The position numbers were made by a program, and so were the translations under genes. Below are positions 31,551 to 41,999 of a stretch of DNA of 64,000 nucleotides, piece after piece; the stretch's first letter is position 1, and every line of letters begins with the position of its first letter. Origin of the DNA: Durusdinium trenchii (taxonomy: Eukaryota > Sar > Dinophyceae > Suessiales > Symbiodiniaceae); contig CAXAMN010006446.1 of assembly GCA_963970005.1 (NCBI GenBank), positions 1,372,130 to 1,436,129 of the forward strand, given 5' to 3'. Below the pieces are notes generated by a model, which was not told where the DNA came from, ran no database searches, and worked only from the letters and a program-made list of their open reading frames with translations.

Positions 31551-34500
31551 ACTACCTATAAAAACAGGATGCTTCAACTTCAACGATAGAACGTATGGGA
31601 GTGGAAGGGAGTCCCGACAACCCCCCCCTGAAAAATGAAAACCAACGAACGACCCAAACGGATTCGGCCTGGATTTCACACCGATTTGGCGGTGTAAGAG
31701 GTACATGCGGTAAAGACACATAGATTGTGTCGCCAAGGTGGTGCACAAGTGAGAGGCATTACTACTAGTAGCTTCTTAAGCTACTAGTAGCGAGGGCATT
31801 ACTTATAGTAGTAGTGGTTAGACCCCCCAAACCCACCCCAACCACCTTCTCAGGAGGTACCTGGACCCTATGGGTATAGTAGTAACAGGCTAGAGAGTAT
31901 AGGCCATCAGCATCCATCAGCTTGGGAGGGGAAGACGCCGAAAAGCACAGCTCTGCCTCTCTCGCTTTTTCCCGAGAACACACATCAAACCGTCACGCGC
32001 GACACATGCCTGTAAAGCTGAGAACTTCTGCTGTTTCGTGATCGTTGCAAGGTCTTTCTCCCAGTTCCTGAGCCACAAACACGCAACCAAACCGAACGAG
32101 AACTCGGTAGCGGAAACCCATGGGGAGGTCAATCATCTCCTCGTTGTCGTAACCATGGCACAGAACCAAAGGAGTCGTTGCATTTGGGATTATCCCATTA
32201 GCAGTAACCGTGGATGATGGTTAGTGAAGACCTATATACCTAGATCACAAGAATAGTGATCGTGTTTACCAACTGTTGCTGGTTGACTAGTGACATACCC
32301 AAAGCAATTCCACTCTCTGCCCAAAGTGGCATCCGGCATCCAAGGCCAGGTGGTTGGTGGTTAAGTAGACCTCCTCTTGATCTTGAGGATTCCATGTGCC
32401 CAACCACAAAACGAACGTGCCAACCCACCAGAAATATCACCTTACAGTGGGATCATTCCAGTCAATTTGTTCAATACGTCCTTTGTTCTTTTGCATCAGG
32501 AAACCTTGTCGAGTTGCTTTCAGAGCAAACGCTGCGGAAGAATACGAGAGGAGTCTACAGAAGAACAGCTTGCACACTGACGTCAATCTTTGTTCGGCTT
32601 TCAAGGGCGCCCAACCACTCGGCTGGTTTGATGAAAACCGCAGTCGATTACACAGGGAAGCACAGTCGATTACATTTATGAACACTCCGCACACATACTC
32701 AAAACTGTGCAACTGATGCACAAAACCGTTATGACCGGCAAACCTGTTTATTACACCCCTCATCCCAAAACACTCGATTACACCCCTCGGTCACCCCCTG
32801 ATCGCCTCGGTCGTCGCCTCGACCAGTCCATGGGCCCGGTCACTGGGTCTGCTACCACGTTCGGTTTGCAGCCAGGTCTGCTACCAAGACGCAAGGGAGA
32901 GGTGGGACCAAAGAAGTAGCCACTCTGGATTCCCTCCTGCGCGGCTGGTCGAATCATGTCGGTTTTTGGTTTGGGAAGCAAGGATGTCTCGCGATTTCGC
33001 ACATTGAACTACCACGATAGCACCCAACCCAACATGAATGGTTTTAGTGGGGATTTACCAACTTTGACCACTCAGTATGTGACATCATTCTCTACCAAGT
33101 GAACTGGCCGTGACTCAGCTGTGTGTCTTGAAATTGTGTGTCGGCGTGGCAGGCATCTTCAAGGGCTTTTGATGGTTTTTTGTATGTTTCATCCAGAGAA
33201 ACAAACATGAACAACCTCACATGTTTGGAGGACCCCCCCCGGTGCCACCCCAATCTCGTGAGGTTTCAATCGTGTCGGCGGCGCAGCACGAGAGAACAGA
33301 GACAGTCGACGCCTTGAGATCTTCCATCAAGATCTCCTTCTCCCCTGTGGCCATGTTTCCTGAAGCATAGTAGATCTCTGGAAGGATCCCCTTCCTCAGC
33401 CGTGGAAGCACCGATCGTCTCATGATCGTCTCAGAAGGTTGATCCGTCAGTCGGATAGAAGCCCGGATGTGTCCGTCACACAGATGCCATGGCGCAAGAG
33501 GAACTTGACAGGTCATGTCTTCATTTGTGCGTTGCTTGCGACTTCGAAAAACAAGCCCCGAAATGCATATATATATATATATAGCACAAGAAAGGACCTC
33601 CTGTCAAACCTTTAGTGTGGGGATTGGTGCGTCTTCCCACCCCCTTTCCAAACAATGACATCCGTGACGTCCACGCAGAAAAATGAGGACATCATACCCG
33701 CGCCATGGGGCTCCTTAATCAAACGAAACCAACGCGTCATGCCGAACCTGGGACCCTTGTGTCATCTTGTGTCTATTGTCGATAGGTAAAGTATCGTATC
33801 CAAGCTCCTGCAACCCTTCATTGCCATCCAATCCTCGAAGTTCACTTCACGCCCCGACACTGTTCCACGACCGCAGTTCCGGAAAAACACCACCACTTCC
33901 ATGATAATAGCTGGACAGAACTTGAGCAATACACAAGCAAACAACAAAAAACATTTGGAACCGATGCCTGGCTTCCAGTTGTCAAACTCAAACAGGCACC
34001 AAAACTGAGATGAGTAAGTTCTCTCTGAACATTAAGACAGGCGCCTACTTCTATGATAGGCTAACTGGAGTGCCACAACCAGGCACTGCGCCTAAAAAGC
34101 CGGCCACTCAAGAACCTCATGGCAGGGAACCTGCAGGGTCCCGATCCCCTTCACACACACTCCGCTAGAGGGTCACCACTTTGTCACTACGAAGCACATG
34201 CCAATGCATGTTCCCCAAAAAGCCAAGCTGTTTGTTCACTCAAGGCTTAGATGCTTTCCCTGGATGCACCCAATCTCTTTGATGTTCTGCCCAAGTGTCA
34301 ATCGGGGATCCTTGGCCAAGCTCTGGTAAAAGTGTGCTTCTCGGGCAAGGCCCAAGAGCTTGCTCTGTGCAAAGCCATTCCTTGCACGTGGAGACGTGGA
34401 AACGGACGGAACCGCCCGAAGTGAGTTGGGACGTCGGTCTTTGGGGGTTAACCGGAGGAAGAATCATCGCAAAACGCATGGACAAACCCCGACCACTCAC

Positions 34501-37500
34501 CACTGCATCTGGACCAATCAATCAGTCACTGCATCTGTCTCCAATCACAGGACTTGCTTGTGGCCCAGGGTTTTGGACATGTTCCAATCAATCCTCCTGT
34601 TCCAATTGACCTTCCTCGCCCAGATCTGCCAAGCTCTGAACCCTCCTTGTCGAACGTCCGGTTCCGGCCGGTCGAACGGCGGTTCCGGCGGTGGCTGTTC
34701 CCGGTGGTTCCGCCTCCGATCCCCGAGGCGACCGGTCTTCGATGTTTTGGTCCCAGACCACGGCGAGCCGTTTGGGACTGCCAGGACGGACGGCCGAGAA
34801 ACGGAGTTCCGGGCTGGGGGGTCGGTCTGGGGCGGCAGTCCGAACTGGCAGTCCCAAACAGGTCGTGTCTGGGGGTGATGGTGTTCCATGTCACCATCGC
34901 TTCTGCGGGATGGGTTTAGGTCTCGGGAGGAGATCCTGAACCGAGCGAACAGCGAGCTGGTCTGCTTTCACATTCGGATGGCCAGGTCTCTCTCCAGTCC
35001 GCTTCAACACCATGGTGTGGCGAGAGGACTCATCGCCGTCCTGAAGGGGGTGGAGATTTCGCCTAGCTAGGCCTAGCTGGGCTGAAGGAATCATGAGAAT
35101 CTGTACACATTGGACGGGCCGCCAGGCCTAGACGGGCCAGGTCCAGCCTCCAACAGCTGAGAGGAATTCAGGGAGGTTACAGCACAAGCCATCACTCAAC
35201 ACCTGACATAGTTGGAGCCCTGTAGAAGAACAATTGATCCCGATGACCACCCTACCGTGAATCAATGGTTATGTCATGTTATGTCATATCCTCTTATGAT
35301 ACATTGGATACATATATATATATATAATATACACGACACTTTAATTGCATAGGTTCATGCAGCATGCACCCATTCTCTAAACCGGATGGAGGACATGATT
35401 CAACTCAGTTCCTGGATTGGCTCAAGACAAGAACAAATTTCGGCCGAGGAGAAAAGGGACGTCACCTTGTACAATCCGAGTTGCTTCTTACTACCAAGTC
35501 CTTCTGCCTTCACGATATGTTGATGCTTGTTGATGTGTCACTGCCAATGCTTAGTAGGTGTTGAAATCCAGGGTCTAGCCTGCGAACACCAACCAATTGG
35601 TGGTTTAAATGGGTGTCCCTGCCTTGAAAAGTCACTAATCTTTTAGAATTTTTAGATGGACACTCACACATCCCACATCCCTATGAAGCAACGACCAAAC
35701 TCAACATCTTTGGCCCCAGGGCCCCAAAACCACAAACCATAACCCAAACCTATTCCTTCTCCCCACAAAACCTGATGACCACCACTTCAAACCCACCCCT
35801 TCTCATTCCAAACCTCCTCACCGGATGGCCCCCCAGGCGAACGCCTCTCTAACGGACACCGACGTGGCCGAAGCCGACCGAAGCGGACCGGAGCGGACCG
35901 GGTCCTGACAGGTGAGGACCTGACGCCGGGGTCCGAAGCGGGTCGGGTCGAGCGCAGCGAGGAGACGGCCGGCAGATGGAGGCGGTCAATGGCAAGTCAC
36001 TCTATACGTAACTCTTGTACAGTACCCAAACGCGACGGGTGGGACTGGAAGGAACAAAGGCCCAGTTCTAGACCCCAGGTCCAATCAACCCCATAGGTCA
36101 ATATCCCAGGTCCGGAGTCCAATGGAGTGCTTTTCGATACGTCGCGGCGCTCCGCCGCCTTCAAGAGGTGGCGAGCTCGAGCGTCGGCCAGTCTTTTCTA
36201 GAACTGATGAAGTGCTACGAACGTAGCAAGGACGCTATGCTCGGTGGAGGCCATCGCTACGAACGTAACAAGAAGCTACTAGGAACAAAGACTCGCTTCT
36301 GTTCTGAACATTTTCCAGGGTCGATCATGGTCGATCAAACCAGAAGAGAGTCAGGAGTCTTCATCTCTTCTGAGTCCTGAAAGGTGAAGGAGTCAAGGAG
36401 TTTGTTCCTCCATTCTTTAACGCCGCAGATGGGTTGTGATGACAGGTCCCCATAGCAGCTTTCAACAAGATCACATTCCGCATGTTCTTTCACTGTTCGC
36501 GGTCTTTGGTGTTTTCTTTCATGACGCTTCGGGTTTTTGTGCTTGGTGATTGGTGCGTTTCAAGTGCATTTCGTAGAATCACCGGAGTCACCCGCACCAG
36601 CGCAGACATTCAAACAAACAGCCATTCATCTGAGAGGCTCTTCTGTAGAGGGAAAACCATCGGATATCACGGAGCATCTGATTTCGATGACGAAGAGGAA
36701 ACCATCGGACGTATATCCCAGGGCATCCAGGCAAACCACTAGTTCGCTGGCAACCAGTGGTTCCAAAGACTAAAACCCATAGACCTAGAATCCCTGGTTC
36801 CTTATGGTAGCTTGGATCCACTGGGTGTGGTATTCCAAGAGTTCCAACTTGGCCAGTCTTGAAGAAGAGTTCGGCTCACCTGGCAACCCATTGGGTCATT
36901 GCTGAACGGAAGAATGCTTGTTGTTCAAGACTGGAGTGTCGGTGTTCGAGAACGGTATATAAGCAATGCATCCAAACCTTGACTAGAGCCCCTTCGAGAG
37001 ATTTGCGAACATTTCGCTTGAGGGTGCTACTCAATCAAAAAGCATCAACAGTTCAGAATAACTGATTAGAGTCAGTAGCTCCATGCATTGCTCTTACACG
37101 TGTATAGTAGCTCGATGTATGAACGGTTCCTATCAATCAATCAATCAATCAATCTATCTAGCAATCTATCGCTTCCTCGAGCAACGTGATATGCTCCGAT
37201 CAGGGATGCATCCGACCAAGAGACCAATCGTACCATCGAGCAATTCAAGCCGCCAGCAGAGCCCATGCTCTCCACCTACACCATCTGCAGAGGACGAGCG
37301 CCAAAACGACGGCACCCAAGCTGAAGAAAACTGAAATTCCAATGTCCAATGTGTTCTTTGTTTAAATAGAAAGACTCCCCCAGGCCCAATGGGGTTGGTC
37401 GTCCACATTCCAAGGGGTCGAATTGGGAGGTCACGGGAGGTCTCTTCTTTTAATATAGACCAAATTGGTTGGCTAACACCTGTTGGAAATACTGGTGCAC

Positions 37501-38411
37501 ACACTTGCGATCTCTGCTCCCAACTTTGTTGCCCATTCTAAGCGGATACGGGCTGGCAGTATAGTGTACAAGGAGGTCAAGGGTACACAAAGGAAGGCTT
37601 GAACGCAAACAAGTGCTGCAAAGTATTCCTGAGAATGATCAGTATAGTCGAGATATGGTATGAATTACCCATTCATGCAACGAATCGCATCAATAGATAA
37701 TACAGTATCGGCTACGTGCTTGTTATATGAAACTTGAGGCTTCATGGTTATCCGGTGGATAGAGGATAGGTGAAGATATGGAAGCTATGAAAAAGCAATC
37801 TTTCAAATCAGGAAGTTGTTCGGGGTTATTGTCAGTTCCAGTTGCAGCAGCGTCCTAGGGTCTCCCTCCCTTTTGCTGCTCAAGAGCTCCACCATCTGAC
37901 CTGTCACCTGAAGGGTACATTCAAAAGACATTGACAGCCAATGTGGCCAATGTCCATGAACAAAAACTGCTTTGATGTATAATTCTGAGTACATAATTAT
38001 CTAGTGCATTATGTTTGCAGATTAAACTGTTTGTGACGCTTCCTGGTTTGCTATGTGCTACCACATATTAATGTATATTTCTATTCCGATTGATTGTTAA
38101 ACATAGCCTAAAATTCTTTAGACCTTGATCCCATAGTACAACAAGCCTGACGATGTTTAACAGTTTGACCCTCAAGAGGGGCTCTCGTATGTGCATTGGC
38201 CTACTTGATACAGTTTGGCGGAATCCCCCCCCATTCTACAGATATACCATCAATACCGTCAATACCCTTGCCTGAAAAATCCAAACCAGCCCTTCTCCCT
38301 GAACCGACCTGCACCTACCAGCACCGACCCAGGTCAGACCTCCACGTGCGTCACCGGCCGCGTCAGCCGCTCCGCGAGCCACGCCGCCGTGAGCGGCGCG
38401 GCCGCGCTCAT
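24764..38411 (-). CDS. APH / choline-kinase-like fold kinase, widely split gene (partial)
   Basis: Exons in order: 38340-38411 starts MSAAAPLTAAWLAERLTRPV (24 codons, donor GAG|GTCTGA); 37907 down to about 37820 reads TGQMVELLSSKREGDPRTLL; 33815-33910 has EVVVFFRN (phase not confirmed); 33313-33429 has KGILPEIYYAS and EILMEDLK (39 codons, GC donor); 32885-32936 has GIQSGYFFGPTSP; 27179-27340 has AAARSAAHLHGAFWR and TWLRGLQWV (54 codons); 24764-24901 has TYRTWLRTAPWSVVHGDFHP then ANCML. The family is known to phosphorylate small molecules, and HGDFHPAN is its catalytic loop, with the Asp as base. The substrate cannot be inferred. At least one exon is missing between 32.9 and 27.3 kb, and the Mg-binding Asp exon after the catalytic loop was not found. 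A mobile element lies in the intron at 27.5-31.5 kb. Confidence 0.7.
25541..25740 (-). CDS. Candidate exon in the kinase region
   Basis: An open minus-strand segment reads NPEAYQAQARSQWAALDFAA, then HWDPLLRRCIEASIAKAKDP, which looks like genuine helical protein. It lies on the same strand and between the kinase exons at 27.2 and 24.8 kb, where the family has a variable helical region. No diagnostic motif, and splice boundaries are not resolved. It could belong to a separate gene. Confidence 0.35.
27428..27509. repeat. GAG/GAT microsatellite, left border of the mobile element
   Basis: A run of GAG, then GAGGAT, then 13 pure GAT units (27471-27509), directly before the zinc-finger element. It also forms part of a kinase intron. 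Confidence 0.85.
27545..30135 (+). pseudogene. C2H2 zinc-finger part of the element, frameshifted
   Basis: The first ATG is at 27545 (MASQLHRHEARLVHLHEMDV). Fingers seen in frame 2: CNNCGLTFRHFYTLKRHEMY with a distal His, CRHCGEHFISWQNFRHH, CILCGFWSSRLQQMSAHMG. From about 28.33 kb the signal moves to frame 1: CGQCPRKFVTAAGLQQHQ, CAHCQSKFLSLAALRHH, CGLCGHQSGSSVSLLKHLG, CCLCGRQIDPRDMLQHLW. Around 29.29 kb it returns to frame 2 for the linker LSRLVLRHEDTLQCLATETD, then near 29.75 kb to frame 1 (LTRMLALLQQEDLIKRFGAL), up to about 30.1 kb. The homologous signal therefore crosses at least three frame changes here and a fourth at the protease junction. This suggests a decayed copy unless the changes are sequencing errors. 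At least seven Cys2-His2-like fingers suggest nucleic-acid or protein binding. Confidence 0.6.
29964..31433 (+). CDS. C19-type ubiquitin-specific protease domain with C-terminal zinc-finger-like region
   Basis: A 489-codon open frame; the meaningful part starts near residue 50. The Cys box is NPATACYMNSVVTGL with the nucleophile at residue 75, in the style of the USP signature (CYMNS). The His box is CGHYCTAVLEGGFWWIFDDG with His at about residue 284 and the FDDG strand after it. USP family enzymes remove ubiquitin or ubiquitin-like proteins, so deubiquitinase activity is inferred from the intact boxes and not shown. After the protease come a CIMCQSWPRDMNAHLEVAH finger and a second Cys-rich segment (RWCACQPYYK, HPCPCLRQF). 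It ends SNLARLLDLTFS. It is joined to the zinc-finger frame upstream by a frame change near 30.1 kb, so as drawn the N-terminus is only the open frame and not a proven start. Confidence 0.6.
   Translation: MAGHLGLDQPPLHRNEGAMAPTQSLWALATDPEQDETRDHAKNSLGSTPGETAWGPLIKVNTPPLRPLLNPATACYMNSVVTGLVWSAKWAGGLSEDHWSNFPGVFETIADVSPEGKPLLLWADGQWTTFLSTWPEPFRQHDVTDFAHHLLQQLNPNFLSCCWESRLEQDGEIRVVDQSALGCPLHLYICSEQKNALLPTDLQGLISIWSLASFGLHGLTEPADVTCLHIDRFDSRGKKNRARLSWDSKVWMPFFYNTKLGIDHIPFVVTAVSYHLGSEPTCGHYCTAVLEGGFWWIFDDGSPPEKFDRIPKVVQENCCLLWLNCMPHGGAEPVSKLTEESPILSEEEKLEHIIHDPSVNDDWHHKWLQAIDGLDAGILVDHPGLCHRLVQKCIMCQSWPRDMNAHLEVAHRELWEASQPVAEKCGAAFSTRAHPTRWCACQPYYKTALTEDHPCPCLRQFGILHLALRKSQPVHARSNLARLLDLTFS
31518..31550. 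repeat. (GAT)11 tail of the element
   Basis: Eleven uninterrupted GAT units after AGCAAGAAA and before ACTACCTATA. Mirrors the (GAT)13 at the left border. Confidence 0.85.
31758..31815. repeat. ACTAGTAGC-family dispersed repeat
   Basis: Perfect inverted core: TACTAGTAGCTTCTTAAG followed by CTACTAGTAGC. Intronic to the kinase gene. Confidence 0.5.
34752..34873. mobile_element. Family A element with GGT target duplication
   Basis: 122 bp with the right end AACAGGTCGTGTCTGGG and a related left end CCCAGACCACGGCGA. TTTGGGACTGCC on the left is mirrored by GGCAGTCCCAAA on the right. Flanked by GGT on both sides (34749-34751 and 34874-34876). It lies in a kinase intron. Confidence 0.65.
34900..37819. 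other. Kinase intron; mostly nothing supported
   Basis: Contains GC-rich stretches (35860-36000) open in several frames, an AT dinucleotide run near 35311-35327, an ACTAGTAGC-family copy at about 36200-36290, an AATC tetranucleotide repeat (37133-37157), and the low-confidence plus-strand exon at 37185-37334. No missing kinase exon was confidently found. Confidence 0.35.
37185..37334 (+). CDS. Possible terminal exon, unknown product
   Basis: Follows an acceptor-like CTCGAG downstream of an AATC microsatellite and reads QRDMLRSGMHPTKRPIVPSS, then a Ser/Pro-rich segment and SAEDERQNDGTQAEEN before a stop. The composition resembles a disordered C-terminus. There is no upstream exon on this strand to join it to, and it lies within an intron of the minus-strand kinase. 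Could be chance. Confidence 0.2.
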   Translation, partial: RDMLRSGMHPTKRPIVPSSNSSRQQSPCSPPTPSAEDERQNDGTQAEEN

Positions 38412-39270
38412 GGCGACGGGAGAGGACGAAGACCGGGCGCTGGACGTGCGCTGTTGGACGCTGTTGGACCGGGCGCTGTTGGACGTTGGCGTGTTGGGGG
38501 GGGCCCCAAGGTGTTTCAGAACCCCACCAGACGCAGGAAGCAAGGTCCCTGGGACTGGCGGACGTGTGGAGAAAAGGTGACTGGGTGGTTGATCGACCCC
38601 AGGGGCCCAGGCCTTCTCCCAGACAGGTCGTGTGGTGCCAAGAGCGGGTGCCAAGAACATGAACGTTTGACAAACCAAACATGGTCAACCAACGCCATTA
38701 CACGGCTAGCGAATACAGGCCCAAAACGAGCGAAGCCGTGTACGTGCCGAATACCACGCATGACTGGTTGGTGGCTTCAACTTGCTCGAACAAAATACTG
38801 GTCCGCGGGGGCAGTTTAATCTCAAGTAAAGGTTGAAGATCAAAACATTCATGTAACATGTAACATACAATATATCAAAATATATCTGAAACCACAAGCA
38901 AGATTCCCAATCTGGTTGGTGTGGTCAAGGGGCTCTCCTTTTCATGTTTTCCTTTTAATGTTTTCTTGTTTTCCAGCGGCTTTGGCTGGATGAACGTCTT
39001 CACGTGCAAAGGCAGTGTTGAATCATGTGCACTTGAAACATTAACATGACACAACTTGATAAATTAGTTAACAAAATGGAAACCACATGAAACAACAGTT
39101 TGGGTACCATGACGCCCCTCGTACTGCTTGAGTTTCTGCGCAGCTGGTGAGCAAGAGTTGTCACGTTCCTTCCCGGGTCACCTCGAATGGTCGAACGGGT
39201 GTGAGTCCGTACTTTTGTGCATTCTCAGGATGCTCCTGGATGGACCGGGCCTCCCAAAGGCTTGTTCAAG

Positions 39271-39368
39271 CCCAGACACGACCCATGGGACTGCCATAAA
39301 TGCCGATCAGGCCAGGGGTGGTTTTGGGGGTCAATGTAGGCATATATGGCATACATGGAGTGTCTGGG
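39271..39368. mobile_element. Family A element
   Basis: 98 bp starting CCCAGACACGACCCATGGG and ending GGAGTGTCTGGG, with the shared interior GTGGTTTTGGGGGTCAATG. Flanks AAG/GAG match at two of three positions. Confidence 0.6.
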
Positions 39369-40462
39369 GAGTTTCTATGCCAGTTTTGGCTCAGTTCTGT
39401 CAGCCGCAGCAACCGAGGGGAGCAAGCTCCATAGCTCCATACAGTAGACTGGGAAAGACTTCTTCCTGCGGGAGAACAGGAAGCCTGCACTCAGTTCCTG
39501 AGTGTAACCAGTGTTCCAGTCGCGCTCCATACCCCCAAAGCTGCGACTGGACCCGCCGCCAGACCCCTTTTTTTTCAAGCACCAAGGTCGAACGATGATG
39601 CCAATCCCCTGGGTCAATGGTCTATGTTACGGGTGTGTAGTACAACGCTCCTCAACCCTCCATATGGTCTGGACCCTCAAATTGCTATGGTTTTGAGGGA
39701 CCAGTCGGGCTGTGAACGGAGCGTCTGGGTGTATTAAAATAGGAAAAACCTCCAGAAGACCCCCCTGGAAGAGGAAAATAGACCAGTCTAATTACCCATT
39801 GGTAAAGGGTCTACTACACGGGGACCATGAAGTGGAACATGGCTGGCTCGGGCATCTCCCAATGGTCACGGCCGGAACCACTGACTCGTCCTGCTCGCGT
39901 CGTACACATGGCATCCCCACATCATGTACCAAATTCCGCTTTCATCCGTCATCCACACTCTCCATGTCAACTGACATTTCTAATATCTAATTACTTAACC
40001 TACATTATATAATGGATATGTAAAACTGTTCTGGTACAGTAGGGGGACCTGAATCAACAACCATATCAACAATAATGTGTTGTCCTCTTTGCAATGATCT
40101 GACACTGAGGCACATTATTGTTTAATTCGTATTTAGCTGGTCATCATTTATAAAAGTGAGAAAATCCAGAATAACATCAATACACTGGGGTGCCAAAAGT
40201 TGCGCTTCTTGACTTCTAAAACATCACAAACCCTTTCCCCTTAGAATCCTACGTGCAACATGTCGACACCTCAGTCGCGGTCAGGTTTCCACACCTGAAA
40301 GCCTTATAAATATTATAATTTTAAACGGGTGTGGAAATCTGACCGTGCTGTACCTGCCACGCAAAACGGACGTGTTAATCCGATCCGCTGTAGACCGCAA
40401 GTGTCATGTTGGAACAGAGTAAGAAGCGTAAACTTTAGGGTTCTTGAAGTATTAATACATTA

Positions 40463-40582
40463 CCCAGACACGACCCATGGGACTGCCAGTTCGGACTGCC
40501 GCCCCAGCCAGACCCCCAGTCAACCACCCCTGGCCGTTTCTCGGCAGTCCGTCCTGGCAGTCCCAAACAGGTCGTGTCTGGG
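40463..40582. mobile_element. Family A element
   Basis: 120 bp with full-length inverted ends: CCCAGACACGACC at the left and GGTCGTGTCTGGG at the right. The inner arms GGGACTGCCAG and CTGGCAGTCCC also pair. Flanks TTA/TTC match at two of three positions. Confidence 0.7.
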
Positions 40583-41013
40583 TTCGGTTTCCCTTCTCCA
40601 GGTGTTCCAACTTCAGCGCCCATACCCGGCCGCCCCGCACCTCGGAAGGCGGTGGAAGAGGTCTCGTCGGTGGTGCAGGTGCTGAACCTGCGAGAGCGTG
40701 GCTCCGGTGGCCGAGCCGATGTGGCCACGAACACGTTCTAAGCGTTGGAGAGTCTGTATACTTATACAATGGGCCCCCCCTGGCTCCGTACTGACTACTC
40801 CTCGTTCGTGGAATTCTCCCGGGATCCACGGGAGTCTCGACCCGGGAATTCTCCCGGGATCCACTGGACCGCCACTCCTCCGGCCTTCCAACTCATCGAA
40901 GTCGAAGAATCCCGCTCGCTGGGTCGCGGACCTGCTCTGCCCGGTCAAGCGATCGATAAACGGCCGAAGAGGCCGGACCCCAGAAAACGGAGGACATCAG
41001 CGTTGATCTACTC

Positions 41014-41109
41014 CCCAGACACGACCCAAGGGACTGCCATATATGCCTACATTGACCCCCAAAACCACCCCAATGTAGGCATATATATGGCATACATGGA
41101 GTGTCTGGG
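41014..41109. mobile_element. Family A element with CTC target duplication
   Basis: 96 bp starting CCCAGACACGACC and ending GTGTCTGGG. ATGCCTACATTG and CAATGTAGGCAT inside form a second inverted pair. CTC flanks it on both sides (41011-41013 and 41110-41112). Confidence 0.7.
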
Positions 41110-41270
41110 CTCTGCTTCTGCCCAGCTTCGGCTCCTGCCTTAAATAAAGATCATACGTTTCTAGTCCTATTGAATTCGTGAAGCCTGAAGAAGCCCCCCC
41201 GTGAAGCCTTTATCCGGACAGCGACAGAAAAGAAATGGCTAAAACGTTTTGCTCAGAGTAGGAGTCACAA

Positions 41271-41393
41271 AAGGGTGGTGTTTAGTACATAAGTATCCCC
41301 GGTTGGGGCCAGCCTCCCCCCATTCTATTATGACTACCAACCGGGGATCATAAGTGAATGGATCACGGGCCAATCCAGCACCCCTTTGGCTGC
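41271..41393. mobile_element. Family B element interrupted by a 54-bp nested element
   Basis: Family-B left half AGTCACAAAAGGGTGGTG and right half AGTGAATGGATCACGGGC...CACCCCTTTGGC. The two halves are separated by the nested insertion at 41295-41348. Confidence 0.6.
41295..41348. mobile_element. 54-bp nested inverted-repeat element
   Basis: Perfect 12-bp inverted ends ATCCCCGGTTGG / CCAACCGGGGAT. Flanked by the 7-bp direct repeat CATAAGT at 41288-41294 and 41349-41355. Removing the insert and one repeat restores the family-B sequence TAGTACATAAGTGAATGG, which supports true insertion. Confidence 0.75.
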
Positions 41394-41554
41394 TGCACGA
41401 CCGATCCGACGTCGGTCGACCTGAATCTCCGGTCGGTCCGGTCGATCAATGGTCTCCAGGTGCGACTTGTTCTGTGGGCATCACGTGGAGACCGAGGAAA
41501 CATCGCGACACGGCACAAAGATGACCTTTTTGAGGATTGGCATAGATGCCGTAA

Positions 41555-41655
41555 CAAGAAGATACTAGTAGTCATTTGCTACTAGTAATGGCCTCGAACC
41601 TACTAGCGATGGCCTCCACCGTGCGTAGCGTCCTTACTACTAGTAACAAAGCCAC
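41555..41655. repeat. ACTAGTAGC-family dispersed repeat
   Basis: Several ACTAGTA cores in a row (GATACTAGTAGTC, GCTACTAGTAATGGCC, CTTACTACTAGTAACAAAG) with the family words GGCCTCGAACCTACTAGC. Confidence 0.55.
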
Positions 41656-41999
41656 ACCCAGAAAAGCCCTTGACCCCGCAAAAGCATACCAATTTAGGTC
41701 AATATGATCAATATGCCAGTCCCATTAGTTGTGTCTGGGAGAACCCAAATATGGGTGTGTCACTGGGTGGGGACCCCAATCATGTAGAGGGGTCTATTTT
41801 CCGAACCTTCAAAGGAGAATCAAAGGAGGTCTTATTTCGATACATACCGTACCCATATCCAAGAAACGAGGTATCATGGTTTTGTCCCATTCTCCGCGGA
41901 GGTTGTGCAACCATGGTCACAAGTCCTGTGCACAAATGACTAGAAGGCCTCGATTTCAATCACCATCCCCGACCCAGGATGGTTGACACAGCTTCTAGA

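Noticed and set aside
35415-35428. ATTGGCTCAAG, similar to the 3' end of the dinoflagellate spliced leader
   Set aside because: Only about 10 bases match and the upstream half of the leader is absent. The same goes for TAGCCATTTTG at about 10507. No full spliced-leader relict was seen by eye.
38578-38640. CCCAGACAGGTCGTGTGGTG next to the kinase start
   Set aside because: Resembles an internal family-A fragment, but neither end nor a mirrored arm is present.
40613-40735. Possible exon on both strands (plus KAVEEVSSVVQVLNLRERGS; minus GSATGATLSQVQHLHHRRDL)
   Set aside because: Considered as a kinase exon, but it lies upstream of the kinase start methionine. No motif and the strand is ambiguous.
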